This document shows, one piece after another, positions 26,241 through 34,981 of a stretch of DNA of 42,758 bases. Within the stretch, counting starts at the first letter, position 1, and each line of letters starts with the position of its first letter. A model generated the notes under the pieces. That model made no database searches and was not told where the DNA came from. It saw only the letters and a list, made by a program, of their open reading frames with translations. Both the position numbers and the translations under genes were made by a program. Source of the stretch: Alistipes sp. (lineage in GTDB: Bacteria > Bacteroidota > Bacteroidia > Bacteroidales > Rikenellaceae); contig JAGBWD010000014.1 in NCBI GenBank assembly GCA_017629985.1, forward strand, positions 1-42,758, given 5' to 3'.

Positions 26241-27632
26241 TTAGTCGAACTTCTGGCGCACAAACCAATAATCCGAAGTATCTCCCGAGAATAGCGAGAA
26301 TCCTATCGAGATTTTATAGTAGTTTTGTGTCACAAGACCCACCTTTTGAGCATTGACCATAACATCTCTATTAGATGATATGCGGCCATACTCAAATCCG
26401 AGGTTTATGGATGATGCTCCCCATATCTTTACGGGAAATCCCAAACCTGCGGTGATGGCTAATTGGTTGAGGCCCTCGCCACCAAATGTTTGGTAGTAGT
26501 TACCTAGGCGCGCTCCCACACGATATGAGATACGGTTTAGGTAGTTACGAACATCCGTAGGGCGTGGTGTAATCTCAAAACCTAGCTTGAGAGTGTGAGT
26601 ATTGGTATATGCTACGGCAATACTATTCACGCCGCTACTTTCAACGTATGAGCTATTGCCGCTACCCCATGCTGCGAAGGCATAGTCGGCACCTACAGCG
26701 ATAGTGCGGTCACGGAAATATACTCCCACGCCAACCTCATGTGGCACACGAAGCTCAAGGGTGTTATCATCATGCAGCACGTTATCCGACTGATTTATGT
26801 TGTTGCTGGTGCTTATCGATCTTCTCATCTCGGGGTTAAGGTTTCCACCAAGGTCATATGTAGCACCAAGGGTCAAGATGCGTGTCTCGTTGTGGATGAT
26901 GCTCCACTGTATACCCGCCTGAAGCTTAAAGTTGTTCACAACATACTTGTCGTTGCCGTATGTAGAGCTATAGTTTCCAAGACCTATAATCTGGTCGGTA
27001 ACCGTTGTCTGGTACTTACGCTCTATGTATCCCCAATAGTATTTTGCTGCCAAACCAATAGAGAGCTTCTGTATTGGCGCCCAGCCTATTGATAGCTTAA
27101 CCTCCGAGATATCACCGATACCCTCAAAGCCATACTGCACTCTACCAATGTTTGCCCAGTTATCCTCATTCTGGTCGGTGGTGTTTACCTTGTAGGCAAC
27201 ACTACTATATGGCGAGATGTTGAGTGACATTCCCAGGCCCTTTGCTAGTGGAAATGCAATAGCGATATTGTGGATGTTGCCACTATTGATAACTCCCATT
27301 GATTTGCCCATAAACTTGCCATTGCTGTCGTACTTTGGCTGGCTATTGCGATAGTGGGTACCATCGAGGCTAACATCAAAGATGAAGCTCTTGCGAGGAG
27401 TAACACTTGCCGATGCAGGGTTGAGAGTATTTACCTGACCTGCGGTGCGCTTGGCAATACCAATACCACCCATAGAGCGTATCTGCACACTACCAGGGGT
27501 GATAAGCTCGCCTGGGCCATACATCGAATATGGCGAGTAGGCGTTGATGCTACTGCTCTGCGCCATGCCACACAACGGCACTAGCATTAGTAGTAAAAGT
27601 ATGAGGTATCTATATTTAAAACTTCTCTGCAT
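26241..27632 (-). CDS. Predicted outer-membrane beta-barrel protein
   Basis: The signal peptide (residues 1-24, ending LCGMAQ) and the alternating-residue, aromatic- and Gly/Ser-rich strands across the whole 463 aa suggest a barrel, loosely like the OmpP1/FadL group. Recognisable segments are GIGIAKRTAGQVNTLNPASA and ISPYSSVAYKVNTTDQNEDN. The C-terminus is KFD, close to but not exactly the terminal aromatic expected for BAM recognition. Its first 17 bases overlap the 3' end of coaX, so the two genes are translationally linked. Substrate unknown. Confidence 0.75.
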   Translation of the reverse strand: MQRSFKYRYLILLLLMLVPLCGMAQSSSINAYSPYSMYGPGELITPGSVQIRSMGGIGIAKRTAGQVNTLNPASASVTPRKSFIFDVSLDGTHYRNSQPKYDSNGKFMGKSMGVINSGNIHNIAIAFPLAKGLGMSLNISPYSSVAYKVNTTDQNEDNWANIGRVQYGFEGIGDISEVKLSIGWAPIQKLSIGLAAKYYWGYIERKYQTTVTDQIIGLGNYSSTYGNDKYVVNNFKLQAGIQWSIIHNETRILTLGATYDLGGNLNPEMRRSISTSNNINQSDNVLHDDNTLELRVPHEVGVGVYFRDRTIAVGADYAFAAWGSGNSSYVESSGVNSIAVAYTNTHTLKLGFEITPRPTDVRNYLNRISYRVGARLGNYYQTFGGEGLNQLAITAGLGFPVKIWGASSINLGFEYGRISSNRDVMVNAQKVGLVTQNYYKISIGFSLFSGDTSDYWFVRQKFD

Positions 27633-28350
27633 TGTAATCTAAAATTCTATTGAGACCAAATAATACTGGCTCACAGTCTGCAAATATCGCGTTTTTAATT
27701 CTCTTTACAAAATATTTTGCATCACCTCCGGTGAAAATAATGCAATTTTCATGGTTTTTTAACAAAAATTGCTCAACATAACCCCTAATCTCATGCTCAA
27801 CACCTCGCATAACACCCTGTTCTATGGCCTCAGCTGTTGTGCGGCCATACTCCAAAACCTCCTCGGTAGGTGTGCAAAGAGGCAGGCATGCTGTGTAGTC
27901 GGCAAGGGCGCGAAAACGTGTGGTGACACCTGGCGAGATGTTACCTCCACGAAAGGTGTTGTCTATGACAAAGTCTATGGTTATGGCTGTGCCAAAGTCT
28001 ACAATCATAATCTCCTTGTCGGGGTATAACGCCGCGGCGCCCACAGCTGCAGCAAGCCTATCAGGGCCCAATGTTTTTGGGGTGTAGTAGCTGTTGCCAA
28101 GGGGTATTGGCGTTGTCGCTGGGTTGAAGAGTATAACCCTTTGAATTAAGCTTTGCAGTAGGGCTGCCACATGCTCGCCATCTCCACGTGTCGAGGCTAC
28201 TATAGCTCGGGAGATAGTGGGGTAGCGCAGAAGAGTGTCATCTACAATCTCCTGCGTAATTTCGGGGTGTGTCTCTTGCATTATCACCTCCCCCTGTTCA
28301 AGAATCGCAACCTTCGCTCTGCTATTTCCTATGTCTACGATAAGATTCAT
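27616..28350 (-). CDS. coaX: Type III pantothenate kinase
   Basis: First step of coenzyme A synthesis: ATP-dependent phosphorylation of pantothenate, with ADP as by-product. The type III enzyme of the ASKHA fold is not feedback-inhibited by CoA. Signatures are the phosphate-1 motif DIGNSRAKVAI (residues 6-16), GPDRLAAAVGAAALYP and DFGTAITIDFV with the catalytic-side Asp, then GGNISPG and the C-terminal FTGGDAKYF. Length 244 aa is normal. It starts 12 bases after mfd and overlaps the outer-membrane protein gene. Confidence 0.94.
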   Translation of the reverse strand: MNLIVDIGNSRAKVAILEQGEVIMQETHPEITQEIVDDTLLRYPTISRAIVASTRGDGEHVAALLQSLIQRVILFNPATTPIPLGNSYYTPKTLGPDRLAAAVGAAALYPDKEIMIVDFGTAITIDFVIDNTFRGGNISPGVTTRFRALADYTACLPLCTPTEEVLEYGRTTAEAIEQGVMRGVEHEIRGYVEQFLLKNHENCIIFTGGDAKYFVKRIKNAIFADCEPVLFGLNRILDYNAEKF

Positions 28351-28362
28351 ACATTCAAGATG

Positions 28363-31300
28363 TTATGCTTGTTGTGATGCAGACGCTAATTTGCGTAGCA
28401 TCTCCACACCTTCGGCAACAGAGTATATCTTCCTAACGGTCATCGATAGGCGATTATTGTATTGCTTAACAACAAAACGCTCTGGGTCAGAGACCACATA
28501 TCGCAACATATTTAGGAAGGTGTCGGTCTTGAAGAATGGTGAGTTGTTGTCGCCGACAAAGCGCACAATCATCAAGCCATTCTTTACCTTCACATGTTCC
28601 ATGCCTAGGTTTACAGCCTCATGGCGCAGACGCACCACATCCGTAAGCACTCGCACGGGTTCGGGGATGGCGCCAAAGCGGTCCTTGAGGCGTACCATGA
28701 GCGAGTCAAATTGTTCGTCAGTGTGCATTGCGTCAATTTCGCGATAGAGGCGTAGCTTCTCACTTTGTGAGCGTACGTAACTATCTGGGATAGAGGCGTC
28801 TACGTCAATATCTATGGTAGCATCATCAACAAACGAAATCTCCTTCATAGCATCATTCTCGGCCTGTGACAATCCCGATGTGTCGAGACCCTCGGCACGA
28901 AGCTCCGATATAGCCTGATTGAGAATTTTTTGGTAGGTCTCGATGCCGATGTCGGCGATGAAGCCACTCTGCTCGGCACCTAGGAGGTTTCCAGCTCCAC
29001 GAATATCGAGATCCTGCATAGCTATATTGAAGCCAGAACCTAGGTCGGAAAACTCCTCGATAGCCCTTAAGCGGCGCCGCGCATCGTCACCAAGAAGCTC
29101 GTTAGGTGGTGATAGCAGATAGCAGAAGCCCTTCTTGTCGGAGCGTCCTACACGTCCTCGAAGCTGATGAAGATCACTCAAGCCGAAGCGGTGTGCATCG
29201 TTGATAATTATGGTGTTAGCATTGCCAATATCGATACCATTTTCGATGATTGTCGTAGCCAGAAGCACATCAAACTCCCCATAAATAAAGTCCATGATGA
29301 GCTTTTCGAGCTGCTCTGCAGGCATACGTCCGTGTCCCACGCCCACACGTGCCTTGGGGCAGAGACGTGTGATGAGGCCCTGTATCGTTGTGATATCCTC
29401 CACGCGGTTATGCACGAAGTATACCTGTCCGCCGCGCGATAGCTCCTCCTCTATGGCATCGCGGATCACATCCTCGGAGAAGACGTGCGACTCGGTCACT
29501 ATAGGTTGTCGGTTTGGTGGCGGTGTTGATATCACCGACAAGTCGCGAGAGCCCATCAGCGAGAACTGTAGTGTACGAGGAATAGGTGTAGCTGTGAGGG
29601 TTAGCGTATCTACAGCTATGGAGAGCTGTGTGAGCTTCTCCTTTGCTGCCACGCCAAACTTCTGCTCCTCATCGATGATTAGCAGACCCAGGTCGCGAAA
29701 CTCTATCTGCTTCGATAGCATCTTATGAGTTCCGATGAGGATATCTATCTTTCCCGCCTTTAGGTCATCAGCAATGCGGCGAGCCTCCTTGGATGACTTG
29801 GTGCGATTTATATACTCCACCGTTACGGGGAGGTCGCGAAGTCGCTCCGAGAATGAGCGGTAGTGTTGCAGTGCCAATATCGTAGTAGGCACAAGGACTG
29901 CTGTCTGTTTGCCGTCACAAGCCGCCTTGAATGCAGCACGTATGGCCACCTCGGTCTTTCCAAAACCCACATCGCCACATACAAGACGATCCATAGGTTG
30001 CTCCGACTCCATATCCTTTTTTACTGCGGCTATGGCTGTTATCTGGTCGGGAGTATCTTCCCACTTGAACGAAGCCTCAAGCTCCTGCTGAAGATATCCA
30101 TCCTCGGAGAATGCAAAGCCCTTCGAGGCCTTGCGCTTTGCATACAGAGCTATAAGCTCACGCGAGATATCTTTTACAGCCTTCTTGGTTGTCGCCTTTA
30201 GCTTTTGCCATGCGCCATTGCCTAGTTTGTATATCTTGGGAGGCTCGCTCTCGCCACTCTTGTAACGCGAGATGCGATGCAGGGCGTGTACATTTACAAA
30301 TAGGATGTCGTTATCCTTGTATATCAGCTTTATAGCCTCCTTTGTTCGGCCATTCTCTTGTAGCTTTACAAGGCCTCCAAAGCGACCTACACCGTGGTCA
30401 ATGTGTACCACGAAATCACCAACCTTAAGGGCATTAAGCTCTGCAACGGTCATCTGCTCATCGCGCTTAATCTCGCCACGGATGCGGTAGCGTTGGTAGC
30501 GATCAAAGATTTGGTGGTCGGTATATATACACACCTTGAGGGTGTTGTCTATAAAGCCTTCGTGGAGTACTACATCCTCGGCGCGAAACGCCACATTGCG
30601 GCGACCCACCTGATGGAAGATGTTTGTAAGACGCTCTATCTGCGCCTTGTTATGCGAGAGTATGGTTGTTGTATATCCGCGCTCGTTGTTCCAGCGAATA
30701 TCATCGGCAAGCATCTCAAAATTGCGGTTGAAGGCTGGCTGTGGCGCTGTGTCAAAGGTTATTGTTGTTGTGGCCTGACGCTCACGGATGTTGTCTCTGC
30801 GAAGTACAATAGAGCTTGACTCTAAATCCTTTAGCACTATTTGGCGTGAGGTGACCTTGTGTGATAGACGCTGTGCATCCTCCTCGCTCTCGGCACTCTC
30901 TAATACCTTGCGTCTTATCTCCGATATCTTGCGTAGCGCAAAGTCGCCATCGTCAAGCCACCACGTGGCACGTGTAGCAAATCTGGCTAGCGATACTCTC
31001 TCGGCGTTATCGGCCGATTGGTGAATGTTGGGGATTATATCTACGGCATCGGGGCGCTCTGCAGAGAGCTGGCTAGAGATGTCAAAGCGGCGAAGAGAGT
31101 CTACCTGATTGCCAAAGAAGTCTACACGATAGGGCTTCGACTCGGCGTATGAGAATATATCGACAATACCTCCACGTACCGAATATTGTCCTGGCTCGTA
31201 TACGAAGTCTACGCGCACAAAGCCCTGCTCCATGAGCCACTCTACAAGGTCATTTTGCTCGATGGTATCTCCCGTAGCGATATGTAGCGACTGCGCATTG

Positions 31301-31710
31301 AGGCAACGCTCGTCAATCACCGTTTCGGCAAGGGCCTCGGGGTAGGTGCAGATGGCAAGATAGCCATCCTTGAAGTTGGTGATGGCATTTAGTGCGCCTG
31401 TGCGGCGTACGATGCCTTGAGGGTCCTCGGCGCCATACGCCACCGAGCGTTTGTAACCCGAAGCAAAGAATGCCACGCGCTGCTCATCGAGAAGCTCGTA
31501 GAGGTCGTTTACAAGGTATGCCGCAGCATCGCGGTCATCAGCAACGAAGATATGGATACCTCCCATACGCTCTACGATATCTGCTGCATAAAGCGAATAA
31601 GCTCCACCGACCATCTGTTCTAGATGGACGGTAGAGCCTATATTTTCCAAACTTTTTTTAAGCTTATCCGCATGTTTGGAGTTGCGGACAAGACTCTGTA
31701 AGTAGTTCAT
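28363..31710 (-). CDS. mfd: Transcription-repair coupling factor
   Basis: DNA translocase that removes RNA polymerase stalled at lesions and recruits UvrA. The 1115 residues show the normal order. A UvrB-like N-terminal region (GGAYSLYAADIVER) comes first, then the polymerase-interacting CarD-like domain (GDFVVHIDHGVGRFGGLVKL, about 435-455). The translocase core follows with Walker A GDVGFGKTEVA, motif II DEEQKFGV and motif III TLTATPIPRTLQ. Motif VI-region residues are in HQLRGRVGRS, and last comes the TRCF C-terminal domain (SYVRSQSEKLRLYREID). It is 17 bases downstream of rng and probably shares its transcript. Confidence 0.96.
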   Translation of the reverse strand: MNYLQSLVRNSKHADKLKKSLENIGSTVHLEQMVGGAYSLYAADIVERMGGIHIFVADDRDAAAYLVNDLYELLDEQRVAFFASGYKRSVAYGAEDPQGIVRRTGALNAITNFKDGYLAICTYPEALAETVIDERCLNAQSLHIATGDTIEQNDLVEWLMEQGFVRVDFVYEPGQYSVRGGIVDIFSYAESKPYRVDFFGNQVDSLRRFDISSQLSAERPDAVDIIPNIHQSADNAERVSLARFATRATWWLDDGDFALRKISEIRRKVLESAESEEDAQRLSHKVTSRQIVLKDLESSSIVLRRDNIRERQATTTITFDTAPQPAFNRNFEMLADDIRWNNERGYTTTILSHNKAQIERLTNIFHQVGRRNVAFRAEDVVLHEGFIDNTLKVCIYTDHQIFDRYQRYRIRGEIKRDEQMTVAELNALKVGDFVVHIDHGVGRFGGLVKLQENGRTKEAIKLIYKDNDILFVNVHALHRISRYKSGESEPPKIYKLGNGAWQKLKATTKKAVKDISRELIALYAKRKASKGFAFSEDGYLQQELEASFKWEDTPDQITAIAAVKKDMESEQPMDRLVCGDVGFGKTEVAIRAAFKAACDGKQTAVLVPTTILALQHYRSFSERLRDLPVTVEYINRTKSSKEARRIADDLKAGKIDILIGTHKMLSKQIEFRDLGLLIIDEEQKFGVAAKEKLTQLSIAVDTLTLTATPIPRTLQFSLMGSRDLSVISTPPPNRQPIVTESHVFSEDVIRDAIEEELSRGGQVYFVHNRVEDITTIQGLITRLCPKARVGVGHGRMPAEQLEKLIMDFIYGEFDVLLATTIIENGIDIGNANTIIINDAHRFGLSDLHQLRGRVGRSDKKGFCYLLSPPNELLGDDARRRLRAIEEFSDLGSGFNIAMQDLDIRGAGNLLGAEQSGFIADIGIETYQKILNQAISELRAEGLDTSGLSQAENDAMKEISFVDDATIDIDVDASIPDSYVRSQSEKLRLYREIDAMHTDEQFDSLMVRLKDRFGAIPEPVRVLTDVVRLRHEAVNLGMEHVKVKNGLMIVRFVGDNNSPFFKTDTFLNMLRYVVSDPERFVVKQYNNRLSMTVRKIYSVAEGVEMLRKLASASQQA

Positions 31711-31727
31711 ATCGCTTCAAAAAGTGG

Positions 31728-33278
31728 TTACTCTTTAGAGTTTGTGAGAAGCGACTCCCCCTTTTTGTCGAGGTAGCTGACATCAATCATACCTATACTC
31801 TGGTCGGTGGTTATCTTGATGTGTAGCTTGTACTTGAAAATCCAACGAAGTTTTCGTGATAGGAGACCCTGTTCTAGGTATGCCTTAACATAAGGACTCA
31901 CTCTCAAGTTTACGTAGCGCACTCCCTTGTCTGCGAGGTTATGTATCTCTCCCTCAATCTTCTTCTCGAGGAGTATTGTTGGTTCGACCTTACCTGTGCC
32001 GTGACATGTAGGACAGGTGTCCGAAATCTCGTTAATGGCAATAGGACGCACTCGCTGGCGAGTAATCTGCATAAGGCCAAACTTGGTAATGGGGAGTATG
32101 GTATGCTTTGCCTTATCCGTAGCCATTAATTTCTGCATCTCCTGATATAGGGTCTGTCGGCTTTGCTGCTGGCGCATGTCGATAAAATCGACAATGACAA
32201 TACCTCCCATATCTCGAAGACGTAGCTGGCGTGCTATCTCTGCTGCTGCTGCGAGGTTTACCTCGAGAGCTGTCTGCTCCTGATCATCCTCCGCCTTGGT
32301 ACGATTTCCCGAGTTTACATCTATGACGTGCATAGCCTCGGTATGCTCAATGATGAGGTATGCTCCACGGCGTAGTGATACATATTTTGCAAATAGCGAC
32401 TTAATCTGCTTCGTGATGTCGAAATTATCGAAGATAGAGACCTTACCTTTGTATAGCTTTACCATATGCTCCATCTCGGGCTTTATGGCATGGATATAGC
32501 TCTTAATCTCCGAATACATCGTCTCGTCATCGACAATTATCTGTGAGAATGTGTCGTTTAGCGAGTCACGAATTATAGTATTCACACGGCTCATCTCGCT
32601 CATTAAGCGAACTGGAGCCGCGCCCTTACGCAGTGCGTCAAGGGTTTTGTTCCATCTCTCAACAAGAGAGAGTATGTCTTGCATAATATCGATGTCTTCA
32701 GCCTCGGCAGCTGCCGTACGTATTATGACACCGAAGTTTTGTGGTAGAACCTCTAGGGCTACCTTTCTGAGTCGCTTCTTTGTGCTGTTTGAGCGAATCT
32801 TCGCAGATACATAAACATTGTTCGAGAATGGTACTAGCACCACGTTTCTACCCGCTAGCGATACATCGGCCGTGAGGCGTGGTCCCTTTGTTGATATCGC
32901 CTCTTTGGATATCTGAACCATTACCGTCTGTCCCACCTTTAGGTGGTCTCCGATACGGCCCTCCTTTGCTAGCTGTGGCTCGAGCTTCATGCTCTCCACG
33001 CGCAAAAGACGCTTCTCGCGGCTATCTACTATGCGCTGTAGTGAGGTGAAGTTTTGACCAAGGTCGAGGTAGTGGATGAAGGCATCCTTCTCGTGTCCTA
33101 TATTCACGAATGCTGCATTTAGACCAGGCATAATCTTTCGTACGCGACCCATATATATATCGCCTACGGAGAACCCTGTTTGGCAGCGCTCCTTGTTTAA
33201 CTCGACAAGCACCTTGTCTTCGCAGAGTGCTATCGATACCTCCGTTGGATTTACATTGATGAATAATTCTCTGTTCAT
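31728..33278 (-). CDS. rng: Ribonuclease E/G family endoribonuclease
   Basis: RNase G-like enzyme for rRNA processing and mRNA turnover. The N-terminal S1 RNA-binding domain starts near VGDIYMGRVRKIMPGLNAAF (about 38-57), followed by the RNase H-like and catalytic DNase-I-like regions. The active-site acidic residues lie in HVIDVNSGNRTK and IVIVDFIDMR. A Zn-link motif DTCPTCHGTGK (about 425) supports dimer or tetramer formation. At 516 aa it is G-type, lacking the long E-type degradosome tail. A 156-base leader with three hairpins precedes it. Confidence 0.94.
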   Translation of the reverse strand: MNRELFINVNPTEVSIALCEDKVLVELNKERCQTGFSVGDIYMGRVRKIMPGLNAAFVNIGHEKDAFIHYLDLGQNFTSLQRIVDSREKRLLRVESMKLEPQLAKEGRIGDHLKVGQTVMVQISKEAISTKGPRLTADVSLAGRNVVLVPFSNNVYVSAKIRSNSTKKRLRKVALEVLPQNFGVIIRTAAAEAEDIDIMQDILSLVERWNKTLDALRKGAAPVRLMSEMSRVNTIIRDSLNDTFSQIIVDDETMYSEIKSYIHAIKPEMEHMVKLYKGKVSIFDNFDITKQIKSLFAKYVSLRRGAYLIIEHTEAMHVIDVNSGNRTKAEDDQEQTALEVNLAAAAEIARQLRLRDMGGIVIVDFIDMRQQQSRQTLYQEMQKLMATDKAKHTILPITKFGLMQITRQRVRPIAINEISDTCPTCHGTGKVEPTILLEKKIEGEIHNLADKGVRYVNLRVSPYVKAYLEQGLLSRKLRWIFKYKLHIKITTDQSIGMIDVSYLDKKGESLLTNSKE

Positions 33279-33434
33279 AACAGCAATGTAAATCAGTTAG
33301 AAAATCAGAAGCATGGTTAGTGCTTCTCTCAATCACACATAGTCGATGACTATGCTAAAATGGCTGAAGCAAAGGTCTAGTCTACCGAAGTTGGAAACCT
33401 GCCTTTGCTCCAGCGATGTGTCGTAGAAGAGTTA
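33279..33434 (-). promoter_or_regulatory. Structured leader of rng (three hairpins)
   Basis: Gap between the 29-residue basic-protein gene and rng. It holds three inverted repeats: 33363-33375 with 33402-33414 (12 pairs with one mismatch, outer GCTG/CAGC and inner AGCAAAGG/CCTTTGCT), 33338-33354 (CATAGTC-GAT-GACTATG), and 33307-33327 (AGAAGCA/TGCTTCT). None is followed by a strong T-run on the minus strand, so they look like a structured 5' leader or mRNA-processing sites more than a simple terminator. No clear TAnnTTTG lies inside. Confidence 0.55.
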
Positions 33435-33524
33435 TTACTTCTTCTTATGACGATTCTTACGAAGACGCTTCTTACGCTTGTGAGTCGCCATCTTATGACG
33501 CTTGTGCTTCTTTCCGTTTGGCAT
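33435..33524 (-). CDS. 29-residue basic protein, AURKAIP1/COX24 (mS38/bS22-like) type
   Basis: An ORF too short for usual callers: it starts MPNGKKHKRHKMATHKRKKR and ends NRHKKK followed by TAA TAA. More than half the residues are Lys, Arg or His. The core KRHKM..HK.KKRLRKNR fits the pattern of the AURKAIP1/COX24 domain, shared by mitochondrial ribosomal protein mS38 and actinobacterial bS22, as I recall them. Near-identical short proteins sit at this place in other Bacteroidota. A role as a small-subunit ribosomal protein is inference. It lies 38 bases after the HU gene and probably shares its transcript. Confidence 0.8.
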   Translation of the reverse strand: MPNGKKHKRHKMATHKRKKRLRKNRHKKK

Positions 33525-33562
33525 AATTTATAATATTTAAGGTTTGTAACTATCTATATCAA

Positions 33563-33835
33563 TTATTTTACCTCGCCAGCGAAGCTCTTTGCAGGCTTGA
33601 AAGCTGGGATGTTATGCTCTGGGATAGTGATAGTAGTGTTCTTTGAGATATTACGAGCTACCTTCATAGCACGCTTCTTGATGATGAAGCTACCGAAGCC
33701 TCTCAAATAAACATTCTGACCATCCTTCATAGCATTCTTAACGCTCTCCATGAAAGCCTCAACGATAGCCTGAACCTGGATCTTCTCTACGCCGGTTGAC
33801 TTTGCAATCTCGTTTACGATATCTGCCTTTGTCAT
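33563..33835 (-). CDS. HU-family DNA-binding protein
   Basis: Nucleoid-associated dimer that bends DNA. It is 90 residues with the standard plan: a helical N-terminus (TKADIVNEIAKSTG), the beta-arm region beginning VYLRGFGSFIIKKRAMKVAR, then IPAFKPAKSF near the end. The intercalating Pro expected in the arm tip is present in TITIPEHNIP. The gene has a strong promoter match upstream and leads the run that includes the basic mini-protein and rng. Confidence 0.95.
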   Translation of the reverse strand: MTKADIVNEIAKSTGVEKIQVQAIVEAFMESVKNAMKDGQNVYLRGFGSFIIKKRAMKVARNISKNTTITIPEHNIPAFKPAKSFAGEVK

Positions 33836-33925
33836 AGTTGTAAATTGTTTTATTTAATCTATTTTTAATAACAAGTGTCAAACAATCTTTGCCCAAAAAT
33901 AGGGGCTTTTAGCAAAAAATGTCTG

Positions 33926-33956
33926 CAAATATACGGCAACTTTATATAATTTGCAA
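33926..33956 (-). promoter_or_regulatory. Bacteroidota-type promoter of the HU gene
   Basis: The minus strand shows TTG (33954-33956), a 20-base spacer and TATATTTG followed by C (33926-33933), a full match to the -33/-7 consensus. The predicted transcript start leaves a 5' leader of about 80 bases. This is the best promoter in the window. Confidence 0.8.
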
Positions 33957-34021
33957 GTAAAATGCTAAAAATAAGATAATTTCTTATTGTTGAGCAATAT
34001 ATATGATATGGTTGCTATGAC

Positions 34022-34061
34022 AAAAACCTCGGTGATATGTCCTAAAACTTATCACCGAGAT
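34022..34061 (-). terminator. Terminator after the SRPBCC gene
   Basis: Minus strand: TCTCGGTGAT (from 34060-34051), a 14-base loop, then ATCACCGAG (34036-34028) followed by GTTTTTG. It lies about 28 bases past the stop at 34089. Confidence 0.85.
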
Positions 34062-34088
34062 TTCTATGTGTGTTGCTCGTGCCTCCCT

Positions 34089-34499
34089 CTAGCGGAAGTT
34101 GTTGAGGGCTGTAGCAAGGCCTGTCACAGCTTGATCAAGGCCATCCTGTATTTTGCTACCTATCATCATCTTCATCATCATATTTAGCTCGGCGTGAAGC
34201 ACCATGCGGATACGTGTGTCGTGTTCTGTAACCTCCTTAAGCTGAATCCAAAAGCTAAAGTCGATGGGAATGCCGCCCTGGTCTGCAACAATCTTTACAT
34301 GTTTGTTCGTAACCCTCTCTGCAATGCGAAGCGCAACCTTCATACCCTTCACCTTAAATGAGCAGCTGTCGGGTGTAGCCTCCCACTCCTCAACCTTATC
34401 CTGCATAGCTGGGGTCATAAGATCCATGCGTGAGATGATTGGGAATACCAATGCTGCGGGGTGGTTTATCTGTTGCTGTTTTGATTCGTACTTCTCCAT
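34089..34499 (-). CDS. SRPBCC-fold (START/polyketide-cyclase-like) protein
   Basis: A small helix-grip protein that may bind a hydrophobic ligand; no reaction is known. Its 136 residues show the fold's order of an N-terminal strand (YESKQQQINHPAALVFPIIS), a central sheet (CSFKVKGMKVALRIAERV, PIDFSFWIQLKEVTEHDTRI) and a long C-terminal helix (IGSKIQDGLDQAVTGLATAL). It has its own promoter inside the 3' end of tsaE and its own terminator, so it may be expressed as a single gene. Confidence 0.82.
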   Translation of the reverse strand: MEKYESKQQQINHPAALVFPIISRMDLMTPAMQDKVEEWEATPDSCSFKVKGMKVALRIAERVTNKHVKIVADQGGIPIDFSFWIQLKEVTEHDTRIRMVLHAELNMMMKMMIGSKIQDGLDQAVTGLATALNNFR

Positions 34500-34528
34500 A
34501 GTTTAATGTATGTTGCTTAATAGTGGTG

Positions 34529-34557
34529 CAAAGGTAGTAAAAATTAGCGAATCACAA
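34529..34557 (-). promoter_or_regulatory. Promoter of the SRPBCC gene, overlapping the tsaE 3' end
   Basis: Minus strand: TTG (34555-34557), an 18-base spacer, then TACCTTTG followed by C (34529-34536). The -7 element ends 30 bases before the ATG at 34499; the -33 element lies within tsaE codons. Confidence 0.7.
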
Positions 34558-34957
34558 AACGGCGTGCTGTATCCGAGAGAATCTCAATCTTTACAACCAT
34601 GGTATCCTCCGGAAGTAGGGCCTCAATCTTCTCGGGCCACTCAACAAGGCATAGCTCTCCAGAGCTTAAATACTCCTCCGAGCCAAAGTCCAACGCCTCC
34701 TCGATGCGCTCGATGCGGTACATGTCGAAGTGATATATGGTTCGTTTGCCCTCATATTGGTTTACTATGGCAAATGTGGGACTTGTGACATCATCCTCGG
34801 CACCTAGGTATGCTGCAATGCGGCTTACAAGGGTGGTCTTGCCAGCGCCCATGGGAGCATCGAGGGCCACCACACTCCTTCCGTTGAGGGACTCTACTAC
34901 AGCCTCGGCAACCTTATCTAGTTCATTTAGAGACTCAATCTCAATAATCTTTTCCAT
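34544..34957 (-). CDS. tsaE: tRNA threonylcarbamoyladenosine biosynthesis ATPase TsaE
   Basis: Small ATPase that works with TsaD and TsaB to form t6A37 on ANN-decoding tRNAs. The Walker A is APMGAGKTTLVSRIA (about residues 34-48), followed by the family motifs VTSPTFAIVNQYEG and IYHFDMYRI. LCLVEWPEKI supplies the Walker B-like acidic pair. Length 137 aa is normal. It follows porX after 24 bases, an order I recall from other Bacteroidota. Confidence 0.95.
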   Translation of the reverse strand: MEKIIEIESLNELDKVAEAVVESLNGRSVVALDAPMGAGKTTLVSRIAAYLGAEDDVTSPTFAIVNQYEGKRTIYHFDMYRIERIEEALDFGSEEYLSSGELCLVEWPEKIEALLPEDTMVVKIEILSDTARRFVIR

Positions 34958-34981
34958 TATTTATATATATGTATTAATTCG

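Noticed and set aside
28235-28747. 170-residue plus-strand frame spanning the coaX/mfd junction
   Set aside because: Antisense to two well-supported genes and shows no family motif.
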